In this document: in pieces, positions 50,809 through 59,225 of the stretch
Layout of the letters: every line of letters begins with the position of its first letter
Numbering within the stretch: the stretch's first letter is position 1
Origin: Rhodospirillales bacterium
GTDB taxonomy: Bacteria > Pseudomonadota > Alphaproteobacteria > Rhodospirillales > Magnetovibrionaceae
Assembly: GCA_024653965.1 (NCBI GenBank)
Contig: JANLGW010000071.1
Location: 16,576-80,575 of the forward strand
Length of the DNA: 64,000 nt
Reading direction: 5' to 3'
Notes under the pieces: model-generated
Databases searched by the model: none
What the model was told of the DNA's origin: nothing
What the model saw: the letters and a program-made list of their open reading frames with translations, nothing else
Translations under genes and position numbers: made by a program

Positions 50809-53565
50809 GTGATAAATCCAAATCAAAATCCCGAGCAATTGGCGCGCGATAACATCGATGCTCAGCTGGTGGCAGCCGGCTGGGAAGTTCAGGATAAAAA
50901 TAAAATCAATTTAAATGCTGGATTGGGTGTCGCCGTTCGTGAGTACCAAACGGACATCGGCCCTGCGGATTATGTATTGTTTGTTGATAAAAAAGCTATC
51001 GGCGTGATTGAGGCGAAGCCGGAAAGTTGGGGCCACAAAATCACCACGGCCGAAGAACAGTCCGGCGGATACGCTGGAGCAAAGCTGAAATGGGTGAGCA
51101 ACAAAGAACCTTTGCCGTTCGTCTATGAAAGCACGGGCGTGGTCACCCATTTTACCAATGGCCTTGATCCTAAACCTCGCGCCCGCGATATGTTCACTTT
51201 TCACCAGCCGAAAATGCTCCAAGAATGGGGGGCGCAAGCTTCCTCAGTGCTCGGCAGAATGCAAACATTGCCGCCGCTTGATCATGAAGGTCTGCGCGAT
51301 TGCCAGATCACAGCAATCGAGAATTTGGAAGCGTCATTCAAATTGAATAAACCCCGCGCGCTTATCCAAATGGCGACAGGCGCGGGCAAAACCTATACTG
51401 CCATTACGTCGATCTATCGATTGCTCAAACATGCTAATGCCAAGCGCGTCCTCTTTTTGGTCGACACCAAAAATCTTGGCGAGCAAGCAGAGCAAGAGTT
51501 CATGTCGTTTTTGCCGAATGACGACAACCGTAAGTTTACGGAGCTGTACAATGTCAAAAGATTGAATTCGTCTTTTGTCCCCGGTGATAGCCAGGTGTGC
51601 ATCAGCACCATTCAGCGCATGTATTCTCTGCTGAAGGATCAGCCGCTGGACGAGGCTACTGAGGAAATTAACCCGGCGGAAATGGTGCAGCCGAAAACGC
51701 CCATGCCCGTCGTTTACAACGCAAAAATACCACCTGAATTTTTTGACTTCATCTTCATCGATGAATGTCATCGTTCGATCTATAACGTGTGGCAACAGGT
51801 TCTGGATTATTTCGACGCCTCGCTCATCGGCCTAACCGCCACACCAGACAATCGTACCTACGGTTTTTTCAAAAAGAACGTGGTCAGTGAATACGACCAC
51901 GAAAAAGCGGTTGCTGATGGCGTGAATGTCGGTAACGAGATTTATGTGATCGACACTCAGATCACCAAACAAGGCGGCAAGCTTAAGGCAGAGCAAAACG
52001 TTGAGAAGCGCGAAAGAATCACGCGCAAAAAACGCTGGGAGTTGCAGGACGAAGAAGAGGTCTATTCGGCCAAGCAACTGGATAAAGATATCGTCACTCC
52101 CGACCAGATCCGTACTGTCATTCGTACCTTCCGCGACAAATTGCCGGAGATTTTTCCAGGCCGGAAAGAAGTGCCGAAAACGTTGGTATTCGCCAAGACG
52201 GACAGTCATGCCGATGACATCATCCAAACCGTGCGTGAAGAGTTTGGAGAGGGAAACGACTTTTGCAAAAAGGTCACCTATAAAACCGATGAAGACCCTA
52301 AATCCGTCCTTGCCCAGTTTCGCAACGGTTATAACCCGCGCATCGCCGTGACTGTCGACATGATCGCTACGGGTACGGATGTGAAACCGCTGGAATGCCT
52401 GCTGTTCATGCGCGATGTAAAAAGTCGTAATTACTTTGAGCAGATGAAGGGTCGTGGCACACGCACCCTTGAATATGACGATCTGCGAAAGGTTACGCCA
52501 TCCGCTGCCAGCGCTAAGACCCACTATGTCATCGTCGATGCCATCGGCGTGACTAAATCCCTGAAAACCGCGAGCCAACCCCTAATCACCAAACCTGGCG
52601 TGCCGCTAAAAGACTTGATGATGGGCGTGATGATGGGCGCGCGGGATGCAGATACCGTGAGCTCGCTTGCCGGTCGCTTGGCGCGTCTAAATAAACAACT
52701 TGATGAGCGTGAGCAGGAACGTGTGAGCGAGGCCGCCGGTGGCGTATCGCTCACCCAGATCGTTGGCAATCTGTTTGATGCTATCGATGCCGATAAGGTG
52801 GAAACCAAGGCCGTCGAGCTTTCAGGTGGGGCAGAGCCTACGGAAGCCACCCGCAACCAAGCCCAAGAAGAATTGGTCGGTACTGCCGCAAACGTTTTCA
52901 CGGGTGAACTGGTTGAGCTGTTGGAAACCATCCGCCGCGACAAAGAGCAAACCATTGATCACGACGGCATTGATGTTGTCTTGCGGGCAGAGTGGGATGG
53001 TGATGCCGAAGAAAATGCCAAAAAGATGGTGACGAACTTCGCCGCCTATCTGGAAGCCAACAAGGACAATATTGAGGCGTTGACCATCTTCTACAGCCAG
53101 CCCCACCGGCGGCGCGAATTGACTTTCGATATGATCCGCGCTGTGCTGGAAAAACTGCGCGGCGACAAACCTATTCTGGCACCCATGCGCGTTTGGCAGG
53201 CTTACAGTCACTTAGATGACTATAAGGGCAACCAACCCGCCAACGAACTCACCGCGCTGGTGGCGCTCATTCGCCGTGCTTGCGGCATTGACAAAACCGT
53301 TTCCCCCTACTCGGAGACGGTGCGGAAGAACTTCCAAAACTGGATCATGAAACATCACAGTGGCGGCGGTAAAAAATTCAACGAACAGCAGATGGCTTGG
53401 CTGCACATGATCCGCGACCATATTATCACGTCGTTCCATATCGAGCGAGACGACCTGGAAATGTCCCCTTTCGATGCCCAAGGCGGTATGGGCAAAATGC
53501 ACCAGCTTTTCGGCGATCAGATGGATGAAGTGATTGAAGAATTGAATGAGGTTCTAGCCGCATGA
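50809..53565 (+). CDS. hsdR: type I restriction enzyme R subunit HsdR
   Basis: The 918-residue protein has an N-terminal PD-(D/E)XK nuclease (Asp54 in GPADYVLFVD, Glu68-x-Lys70 in GVIEAKPE), an SF2 translocase with Walker A ATGAGKT at 189-195 and DECH at 318-321, motif VI QMKGRGTRT, and a C-terminal helical domain that contacts the methylase. It cuts unmodified DNA after ATP-driven translocation. It starts with GTG at 50809. Its stop overlaps hsdS by four bases. Confidence 0.95.
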   Translation: MINPNQNPEQLARDNIDAQLVAAGWEVQDKNKINLNAGLGVAVREYQTDIGPADYVLFVDKKAIGVIEAKPESWGHKITTAEEQSGGYAGAKLKWVSNKEPLPFVYESTGVVTHFTNGLDPKPRARDMFTFHQPKMLQEWGAQASSVLGRMQTLPPLDHEGLRDCQITAIENLEASFKLNKPRALIQMATGAGKTYTAITSIYRLLKHANAKRVLFLVDTKNLGEQAEQEFMSFLPNDDNRKFTELYNVKRLNSSFVPGDSQVCISTIQRMYSLLKDQPLDEATEEINPAEMVQPKTPMPVVYNAKIPPEFFDFIFIDECHRSIYNVWQQVLDYFDASLIGLTATPDNRTYGFFKKNVVSEYDHEKAVADGVNVGNEIYVIDTQITKQGGKLKAEQNVEKRERITRKKRWELQDEEEVYSAKQLDKDIVTPDQIRTVIRTFRDKLPEIFPGRKEVPKTLVFAKTDSHADDIIQTVREEFGEGNDFCKKVTYKTDEDPKSVLAQFRNGYNPRIAVTVDMIATGTDVKPLECLLFMRDVKSRNYFEQMKGRGTRTLEYDDLRKVTPSAASAKTHYVIVDAIGVTKSLKTASQPLITKPGVPLKDLMMGVMMGARDADTVSSLAGRLARLNKQLDEREQERVSEAAGGVSLTQIVGNLFDAIDADKVETKAVELSGGAEPTEATRNQAQEELVGTAANVFTGELVELLETIRRDKEQTIDHDGIDVVLRAEWDGDAEENAKKMVTNFAAYLEANKDNIEALTIFYSQPHRRRELTFDMIRAVLEKLRGDKPILAPMRVWQAYSHLDDYKGNQPANELTALVALIRRACGIDKTVSPYSETVRKNFQNWIMKHHSGGGKKFNEQQMAWLHMIRDHIITSFHIERDDLEMSPFDAQGGMGKMHQLFGDQMDEVIEELNEVLAA

Positions 53566-54920
53566 GCATTTTACCCAAATCTTGGGCTTTAGTGAAAATT
53601 GTGGATGTTCTGGAACCGAATGAAAATGGGAAACCGTTTCAACAGGGGTGGAGCCCGCAGTGTGACAAAATGCCCGCAGAACTTGGTGAGTGGGGCGTTC
53701 TAAAGACTACAGCTATTCAAGAAGGAAATTTTTTAGAGTTTGAAAATAAAAAACTTCCAGTTGCTCTTAAACCCAGGCCGCATCTGGAGGTAAGAGCAGG
53801 CGATATTCTGATGACTTGTGCTGGTCCAAGATCACGTTGCGGTGTGACGTGTCTGGTGGATAAAACACGAACAAAATTAATCATGTCAGGCAAAATGTAT
53901 CGCTTTCGCTGTGATCAAAAAAAGGCGCACCCGAAGTATTTAGAATATTTTCTCCATTCTAGAAATGCGAAGTATGCAATTGATAAAATGAAAACTGGAA
54001 TTAGCGATAGTGGTTTGAACCTTACTCATGGAAGGTTTTCAGAGTTAGATTTGCCAATTGCACCGATCAATGAACAATGTCGCATCATCGCCAAAATTGA
54101 ACAATTGTTTTCGGAGCTGGATAATGGCATCGAGAATCTGAAGACCGCGCGGGAGCAGCTAAAAATCTATCGCCAAGCTGTACTGGACTCAGCCTTTATG
54201 AAGGTCGTGAGTTCTAAACCGCTGAGTAACTTACTCTCAAAAAAAATGACAAACGGTTACTCCGGAAAACCTGTGAAATTTGAGACTAAAAACAAGGTTC
54301 TTAGCCTGTCCTCGACAACGTCGGGAGAATTCAAACCTGAACATTTTAAATATCTTGATGAGGCTGGATTAGGTGAGAGGGATATTTGGTGCGAGCCCAA
54401 TGATATTCTAGTTCAACGAGGCAATACATCTGAATATGTGGGCGTGCCTGCAATTTACACCGGTCATTCAGGTGAATTTATTTATCCAGACTTGATGATA
54501 AGGTTAAGAGCTAACGAAACCCTCATCCTTACTAAATTTCTGTATTACGCTTTATCAAGCCCAAAAATTAGAAATCTTCTTAGGAAAAACTCCAAGGGTT
54601 CGGCCGGCACAATGCCAAAAATTAATCAGTCTATCCTTTCTTCTGTAAGCATTCCATTTTGCCCACTAAAGTTTCAACATGAGATAATTCAAGAAATAGA
54701 AAGTAAACTATCCAATGTTTTGATGTTGGATAATGAGGTTGAAGTTCATTTAATTAAATCTGAAGCCCTTCGTCAATCGATCTTGAAAAAAGCCTTTTCC
54801 GGCCAGCTTGTCGCACAAGACCCGAATGATGAACCTGCCTCCGCTCTATTGGAACGCATTAAGGCTGAAAAGGCCGCACAAGTTGTCCCCGCCAAAACCA
54901 AAAGAAAGAAAAGCGTATGA
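53562..54920 (+). CDS. hsdS: type I restriction-modification specificity subunit HsdS
   Basis: The 452-residue protein has two target-recognition domains (about 1-165 and 215-400), each followed by a conserved coiled-coil spacer (NEQCRIIAKIEQLFSELDNG and the helix ending SILKKAFSGQLV). It determines the bipartite DNA sequence recognised. The two recognition domains are AT-rich compared with the spacers, a usual mark of domain exchange. ATGA overlaps link it to hsdR upstream and to the next gene downstream. Confidence 0.93.
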   Translation: MSILPKSWALVKIVDVLEPNENGKPFQQGWSPQCDKMPAELGEWGVLKTTAIQEGNFLEFENKKLPVALKPRPHLEVRAGDILMTCAGPRSRCGVTCLVDKTRTKLIMSGKMYRFRCDQKKAHPKYLEYFLHSRNAKYAIDKMKTGISDSGLNLTHGRFSELDLPIAPINEQCRIIAKIEQLFSELDNGIENLKTAREQLKIYRQAVLDSAFMKVVSSKPLSNLLSKKMTNGYSGKPVKFETKNKVLSLSSTTSGEFKPEHFKYLDEAGLGERDIWCEPNDILVQRGNTSEYVGVPAIYTGHSGEFIYPDLMIRLRANETLILTKFLYYALSSPKIRNLLRKNSKGSAGTMPKINQSILSSVSIPFCPLKFQHEIIQEIESKLSNVLMLDNEVEVHLIKSEALRQSILKKAFSGQLVAQDPNDEPASALLERIKAEKAAQVVPAKTKRKKSV

Positions 54921-55720
54921 GCAAAGTTTATGAAAGGCAAAAACAGGCTCGTAAAGACTTGCAGCAATTATGGGAACACCCGGAGCAGGTAAGCGTTATT
55001 CACTATTCTTGCGAAGGTTTTTATGAGCGACCAGATGGAAGCTCTCCCAGGATTACGTCAATTGCAGTGCGCAACCTCAAAACGGCACAGACCCAATCCT
55101 TTTCAATTCATAAATATAGTGAATTAAAGGGCCTTTCTGCCGGTGAATTGGAAGGCCATTACAATGAGTTAGAAAAGGAAATGCTCAAAAATTTTTTTGC
55201 TTTGGCTCAGGAACGAAAAGAGCATAAGTGGTTACATTGGAATATGCGGGATGAGAATTTTGGATTTCATGCACTTGAGTCGAGATGCAAGATTTTAGGT
55301 GGCGAACCATATGTTATTCAGGACGTAAACAAGTTTGATTTATCAAGGATTTTGATCGGATTATATGGCAAGGCGTATATCGCCCACCCTCGTATTGAGA
55401 GCCTTAGGGATAAGAACAAAATTTCGTCTAGGAATTTCAAAACTGGCGCAGAGGAAGCGAACCTTTTTGATCAAAAAAATTATGTCGCTCTCCATCAATC
55501 AACATTGGCAAAGACCGATTTACTTTCGAATTTTTGTCAACTTGCATATGAGGGTGAGTTGAAAACGAATGCAACCTGGCGAGATCAGTATGGACATAGC
55601 GTGAATGCCTTTATGTCTTGGTTTTCATATCACCCATTAATCGGTTTTGGGGTGGTTGCATCTTCACTCGTGGCAAATATCATTTTCTTTTTGCAGTTGT
55701 TTATAGGGGGGGCAAAATGA
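54917..55720 (+). CDS. conserved protein of unknown function inserted between hsdS and hsdM
   Basis: The 267-residue protein has an N-terminal part VIHYSCEGFYERPDGSSPRI followed by TSIAVRN and LHWNMRDENFGFHALESR, which looks like an RNase H/DEDD-exonuclease-like fold, though I cannot confirm a full set of acidic residues. It ends with a hydrophobic helix (GFGVVASSLVANIIFFLQLF), so it is probably membrane-attached. It overlaps hsdS and hsdM by ATGA on both sides, so it is co-translated with the R-M subunits. Function unknown. Confidence 0.75.
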   Translation: MSKVYERQKQARKDLQQLWEHPEQVSVIHYSCEGFYERPDGSSPRITSIAVRNLKTAQTQSFSIHKYSELKGLSAGELEGHYNELEKEMLKNFFALAQERKEHKWLHWNMRDENFGFHALESRCKILGGEPYVIQDVNKFDLSRILIGLYGKAYIAHPRIESLRDKNKISSRNFKTGAEEANLFDQKNYVALHQSTLAKTDLLSNFCQLAYEGELKTNATWRDQYGHSVNAFMSWFSYHPLIGFGVVASSLVANIIFFLQLFIGGAK

Positions 55721-57213
55721 ACGCCTCATCAATCATTTCTAAAGTGTGGAGTTTCTGCACAACGCTTCGTGATGATGGCGTGGGTTATGGCGATTACTTG
55801 GAGCAACTTACCTATCTCATCTTCCTCAAAATGGCGGATGAGTATGGCCGCCCTCCTCATAATCGAGACGTTGGCATTCCGGCCGAGTACAACTGGCAGA
55901 GCCTCAAATCCAAACGCGGTGCAGAGCTGGAGGTGCGTTACGTCACCCTGCTGCGCGAACTTGGCAGCAAAAAAGGCATGCTGGGGCAGGTTTTTAACAA
56001 GGCGCAAAATAAAATTCAAGACCCGGCCAAGCTCTATCGTCTGATCGATATGATTGGCGAGACCGATTGGGTGACGTTGGGGGCTGATGTTAAGGGCGAC
56101 ATCTACGAAGGGTTGCTGGAAAAAAATGCGGAAGATACGAAGTCGGGCGCAGGGCAGTATTTTACGCCGCGCGCGCTCATTCGTACGATGGTGGAATGCG
56201 TTCGTCCCGAACCGGGTAAGACCATTGCGGACCCCGCGTGCGGAACCGGCGGTTTCTTTTTAGCCGCATACGATTTTTTGACCAATTCGAACAATTTTCA
56301 GCTCAACAAGGCACAAAAGACATTCCTTAAGCACGACACCTTTCACGGTAATGAGATCGTCGCCAACACACGGCGTCTTTGCCTGATGAATATGTTTCTT
56401 CACAACATTGGCGAAATCGACGGAGATGCCCCGGTGTCGTCCAACGATGCGTTGGTTGCCGATGGTGGCCAGCGGTTTGATTATGTTTTGGCCAACCCGC
56501 CATTCGGTAAAAAAAGCTCCATGAGCTTCACCAATGAAGAAGGTGAGCAGGAAAAAGATGATCTAACCTATAATCGGCAGGATTTCTGGGCGACCACATC
56601 GAACAAACAACTTAACTTCGTACAGCATATCCGCACCATGCTCAAAACGACGGGCCGGGCCGCCGTTGTTGTTCCCGATAACGTCCTGTTTGAAGGCGGT
56701 GCGGGCGAGATCGTCCGCAAGAGGCTGCTGGAGAATACCGACCTGCACACCATCCTCCGCCTACCGACCGGCATCTTTTACGCCAACGGCGTTAAGGCAA
56801 ACGTGCTTTTTTTCGATAACCATGAAGCCAGCAAGGATCCGTGGACAAAGGAAGTGTGGTATTATGATTACCGCACCAACATTCACCACACGTTGAAGAA
56901 AAAGCCTCTGCGCTTCGACGATTTAGCTGAATTCATTCAGTGCTATAATTCCGCCAACCGCCATCAGCGCAAAGAAACGTGGCACGTCGATAAAGCCCCC
57001 GAAGGCCGCTGGCGCAAATTCACTTACGCTGAACTCACCGCCCGCGACAAAACCAGCCTTGATGTGTTCTGGCTGAAGGATAAAAGCCTCACCGATCTCG
57101 ACAATCTGCCCGAACCGGATGTATTGGCCGAAGAGATCATTGAAAATCTGGAGGCAGGACTAAACAGCTTCCGCGAGGTGCTGGCTGGGCTAGGAACTTC
57201 CGATAAGGCGTAG
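55717..57213 (+). CDS. hsdM: type I DNA adenine methyltransferase HsdM
   Basis: The 498-residue enzyme has the HsdM N-terminal helical domain, SAM motif I DPACGTGGFF from residue 172, and catalytic motif IV NPPF at 260-263, typical of N6-adenine methylases. It modifies host DNA with HsdS. The ATG at 55717 lies behind GGGGGGC and overlaps the preceding stop; the longer frame upstream is within the preceding gene. Confidence 0.95.
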   Translation: MNASSIISKVWSFCTTLRDDGVGYGDYLEQLTYLIFLKMADEYGRPPHNRDVGIPAEYNWQSLKSKRGAELEVRYVTLLRELGSKKGMLGQVFNKAQNKIQDPAKLYRLIDMIGETDWVTLGADVKGDIYEGLLEKNAEDTKSGAGQYFTPRALIRTMVECVRPEPGKTIADPACGTGGFFLAAYDFLTNSNNFQLNKAQKTFLKHDTFHGNEIVANTRRLCLMNMFLHNIGEIDGDAPVSSNDALVADGGQRFDYVLANPPFGKKSSMSFTNEEGEQEKDDLTYNRQDFWATTSNKQLNFVQHIRTMLKTTGRAAVVVPDNVLFEGGAGEIVRKRLLENTDLHTILRLPTGIFYANGVKANVLFFDNHEASKDPWTKEVWYYDYRTNIHHTLKKKPLRFDDLAEFIQCYNSANRHQRKETWHVDKAPEGRWRKFTYAELTARDKTSLDVFWLKDKSLTDLDNLPEPDVLAEEIIENLEAGLNSFREVLAGLGTSDKA

Positions 57214-57231
57214 GTTATAGCGGGGACAGAA

Positions 57232-57837
57232 ATGCACGATGATTTAATTCAGGAGCGTGATCCTCCTATTAAGCGAGTTGATAAGGCTACGGGCGGCGTC
57301 GAAAAGCATTTTACAGAAGCTGCCGTGATGCTGGCCTTTGTCATGTATTTGTTTGAAGATGATCCGACACTTACAAGAGCCGAAATTCATCCGGATGGAG
57401 AACACGGGAAACGATTTGATATCCGTGGATGGCTTGAAGTTAGGGGTTTTCAGAAAGTTCAGGCCATAGGAACCACAAATTATGGTGGAGAGTACAGGCT
57501 TGGCGACAGAACGATTACCGTTTCGCTCAAGCCTGGACTTGGGGATGTCGTTGCATATGCCAATGATCATACGGTTGTTGCGGAATGCAAAGGGGGCGTT
57601 ATCAATACGCGCCATGCTGGGCAAGTATCTCGGTTACGGAGTGGTCTTTGCGAGGTCGTAGGACTTCTAATGTCTCGCGCACCTGACGCTGAGAGGCATA
57701 TAGCGGTGGTCCCAAATACTACCGTGACGGCCAGACTTGCTGAGACAATGGCTCAAAGATGCAAAATAGCTGGAATCGAAATCGCGCTTATAAATGAAGA
57801 CGGTTCCGTTGTTTTTGTTCCTGCAAAAAATTTGTGA
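57232..57837 (+). CDS. PD-(D/E)XK nuclease-like protein linked to type I R-M
   Basis: The 201-residue protein has Asp105 in LGDVVAY and Glu118-x-Lys120 in VVAECKGG, the active-site spacing of PD-(D/E)XK nucleases, preceded by a strand pattern that fits the fold. It starts 18 bases after hsdM in the same direction and is the last gene before the right transposon end. It could be an extra nuclease of the R-M system or an independent defence gene. No close family is recognised. Confidence 0.72.
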   Translation: MHDDLIQERDPPIKRVDKATGGVEKHFTEAAVMLAFVMYLFEDDPTLTRAEIHPDGEHGKRFDIRGWLEVRGFQKVQAIGTTNYGGEYRLGDRTITVSLKPGLGDVVAYANDHTVVAECKGGVINTRHAGQVSRLRSGLCEVVGLLMSRAPDAERHIAVVPNTTVTARLAETMAQRCKIAGIEIALINEDGSVVFVPAKNL

Positions 57838-57862
57838 TATTTCAATTTGTTGTGGATTTTTC

Positions 57863-57927
57863 ATTCCCAATTGTCGGTGGTTATTCCCAACTATTGTTGG
57901 TATTCCCAATTAAAAATGTTCCCGACA
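57863..57927 (-). repeat. right transposon end with three TnsB-type repeats
   Basis: On the minus strand the terminus TGTCGGGAACATTTTTAATT is followed by TTGGGAAT three times, at 57902-57909, 57883-57890 and 57863-57870, with about 20 bases between starts. The same core recurs in the left end. Confidence 0.85.
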
Positions 57928-57932
57928 GCTGT
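57928..57932. repeat. target site duplication, right copy (GCTGT)
   Basis: Direct copy of 32811-32815 immediately outside the right terminus. Confidence 0.9.
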
Positions 57933-57960
57933 GAAATGACAAACTAAACTGGAAATAACA
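57933..57960 (-). repeat. outer end of the older transposon beside tRNA-Gln
   Basis: On the minus strand this reads TGTTATTTCC followed by the repeat unit AGTTTAGTTTGTCATTT. It begins with TGT and joins, across the younger insertion, to two more such units at 32775-32815. The terminus touches the tRNA-Gln terminator. Confidence 0.65.
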
Positions 57961-57985
57961 AAAGGCCCCCGGATGGGGGCCTTTT
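57960..57985 (-). terminator. intrinsic terminator of tRNA-Gln
   Basis: AAAAGGCCCCC pairs with GGGGGCCTTTT around a four-base loop. On the minus strand it follows the tRNA 3' end by about ten bases and is followed by TT. Confidence 0.85.
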
Positions 57986-57994
57986 GCTTGGTTT

Positions 57995-58069
57995 TGGCTG
58001 GGGCGGTAGGAGTCGAACCTACGGTACACGGCATCAAAAGCCGTTGCCTTACCACTTGGCTACGCCCCA
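57995..58069 (-). tRNA. tRNA-Gln (anticodon TTG)
   Basis: The minus strand reads TGGGGCGTAGCCAAGTGGTA from the 5' end, forming an acceptor stem with CGCCCCA before an encoded GCCA tail. The anticodon loop CTTTTGATG gives TTG, and the T arm contains GGTTCGACTCC. U1-A72 is typical for tRNA-Gln. CCA is encoded. The transposon repeats lie 35 bases from its 3' end. Confidence 0.95.
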
Positions 58070-58208
58070 TCGGTGGTTCGTTCGTGGGGGGGAAAATAGG
58101 GGCAAACGTCGCCGAGGGCAAGGGCCGTTTTCGGGCTGTGTTCAGGCCATTACCAAGGCCGCCGCCAAACCCACAGGCGGGCCGCCGTCAGCCTTTTTGC
58201 GCCCCGTT

Positions 58209-59213
58209 TTACAGGGCGAGCGGGCTGTCGATCATTTTGGCCGCCGCCACCCACCAGGCGGGGTGCATGGCCCGCACCCGTTCCGCCGCCACGCGCGCCG
58301 TGTCCGGGTTGGCAAACAGGGCAAAACAGGTCGCGCCCGAACCGCTCATGCGCGCCAGCAACGCGCCGTCTTGGGCTTCTAATGCGGCCAATACCTCGCC
58401 GATGACGGGCGCCAGGCTCAGCGCCGCTTGGGTCAGATCGTTGCGCCGTTCGCTCAGCAAGTGCGCCAAGTGCGCCGCGTCATGGGGGCTTTGGTAAAAA
58501 CGCGCAGGCCTGGAAAATTCGCCCACCCGGGCCTGGAACACGGTGGGGGTCGAAACCGCTTGGCCCGGATTGACTAAGACGAACCAAGCGGACGGCAGAC
58601 GCGGGGCCAGATCCAGCTTCTCGCCGATGCCGCCCATATATGCCGCGTGTCCTTCTAAACAGACCGGCACATCCGCGCCCAGCTCCAGCGCCACGGTCAG
58701 CAGCAAATCCGCGCCTAAGTCGTCGCGCCACAGCTTGAGCAAGATTTCCAGCGCGCGCGCGGTATCTTTTTGGTCGGCGATCTGGTGGGCGGCGTGGTGG
58801 ATGTGTTCGTCGGGCAGTTCCAGCCCCCACAGTTTTACCAGCGCCCTGAGCGTGGCCGCCGCATCCGCCGAGCCGCCGCCGATGCCCGATGCCACCGGCA
58901 GGTTCTTTTCCAGATGCAGGCGCGCGCGCGCCGGCACACCCGCATGCTTGGCCAAGGTGCGCGCCGCCTTGATCACCAAATTGTCGTCGGCCCCGCCGTC
59001 GATGGCGGAGCCGTAGGGGCCCGATACGCTCAAACTCAGATCATTGGCGCGGGTGGCGGTGACCCGGTCGCCCACGTCGGCGAACACCACCAAGGAATCC
59101 AGTTCGTGATAACCGTTGGCGCGCCGCGCGGTGACGTGCAGATAGAGGTTGATCTTGGCCAGGGCGACTTGCGTCTGGGTGGCGGTCTGCGTGGTGGTCT
59201 GTGTCGGGGGCAT
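58209..59213 (-). CDS. ispE: 4-diphosphocytidyl-2-C-methyl-D-erythritol kinase
   Basis: The 334-residue GHMP kinase acts in the MEP isoprenoid pathway. Motifs are [20 protein letters not shown], the ATP loop [20 protein letters not shown] and the C-terminal [12 protein letters not shown]. It is about 30-40 residues longer than usual, owing to an extended N terminus rich in Thr/Gln and an insert near residues 130-160 ([20 protein letters not shown]). The TPR gene upstream ends 12 bases before its start. Confidence 0.93.
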   Translation of the reverse strand: MPPTQTTTQTATQTQVALAKINLYLHVTARRANGYHELDSLVVFADVGDRVTATRANDLSLSVSGPYGSAIDGGADDNLVIKAARTLAKHAGVPARARLHLEKNLPVASGIGGGSADAAATLRALVKLWGLELPDEHIHHAAHQIADQKDTARALEILLKLWRDDLGADLLLTVALELGADVPVCLEGHAAYMGGIGEKLDLAPRLPSAWFVLVNPGQAVSTPTVFQARVGEFSRPARFYQSPHDAAHLAHLLSERRNDLTQAALSLAPVIGEVLAALEAQDGALLARMSGSGATCFALFANPDTARVAAERVRAMHPAWWVAAAKMIDSPLAL

Positions 59214-59225
59214 GGTCGGCGCGGT

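Larger units (their letters stand above)
32816..57927. mobile_element. 25.1-kb Tn7-like transposon carrying defence genes
   Basis: The ends are perfect 21-base inverted repeats (TGTCGGGAACATTTTTAATT plus G, with the complement at 57907-57927), begin TGT and end ACA, and are flanked by the direct repeat GCTGT. The element encodes TniQ, TnsA, TnsB and TnsC. The presence of TnsA points to cut-and-paste transposition. No TnsE, second TniQ, Cas protein or CRISPR array is present. Cargo: a Mokosh-like operon with PP2C, an XRE/membrane pair, a Dcm methylase, a GHKL/receiver-like trio and a type I R-M operon. Much of the cargo is visibly more AT-rich than the flanks. Confidence 0.93.

Noticed and set aside
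32816..57927. CRISPR-associated transposon (CAST)
   Set aside because: No Cas12k, Cascade genes, repeat-spacer array or tracr-like region is visible, and the only target selector is TniQ.
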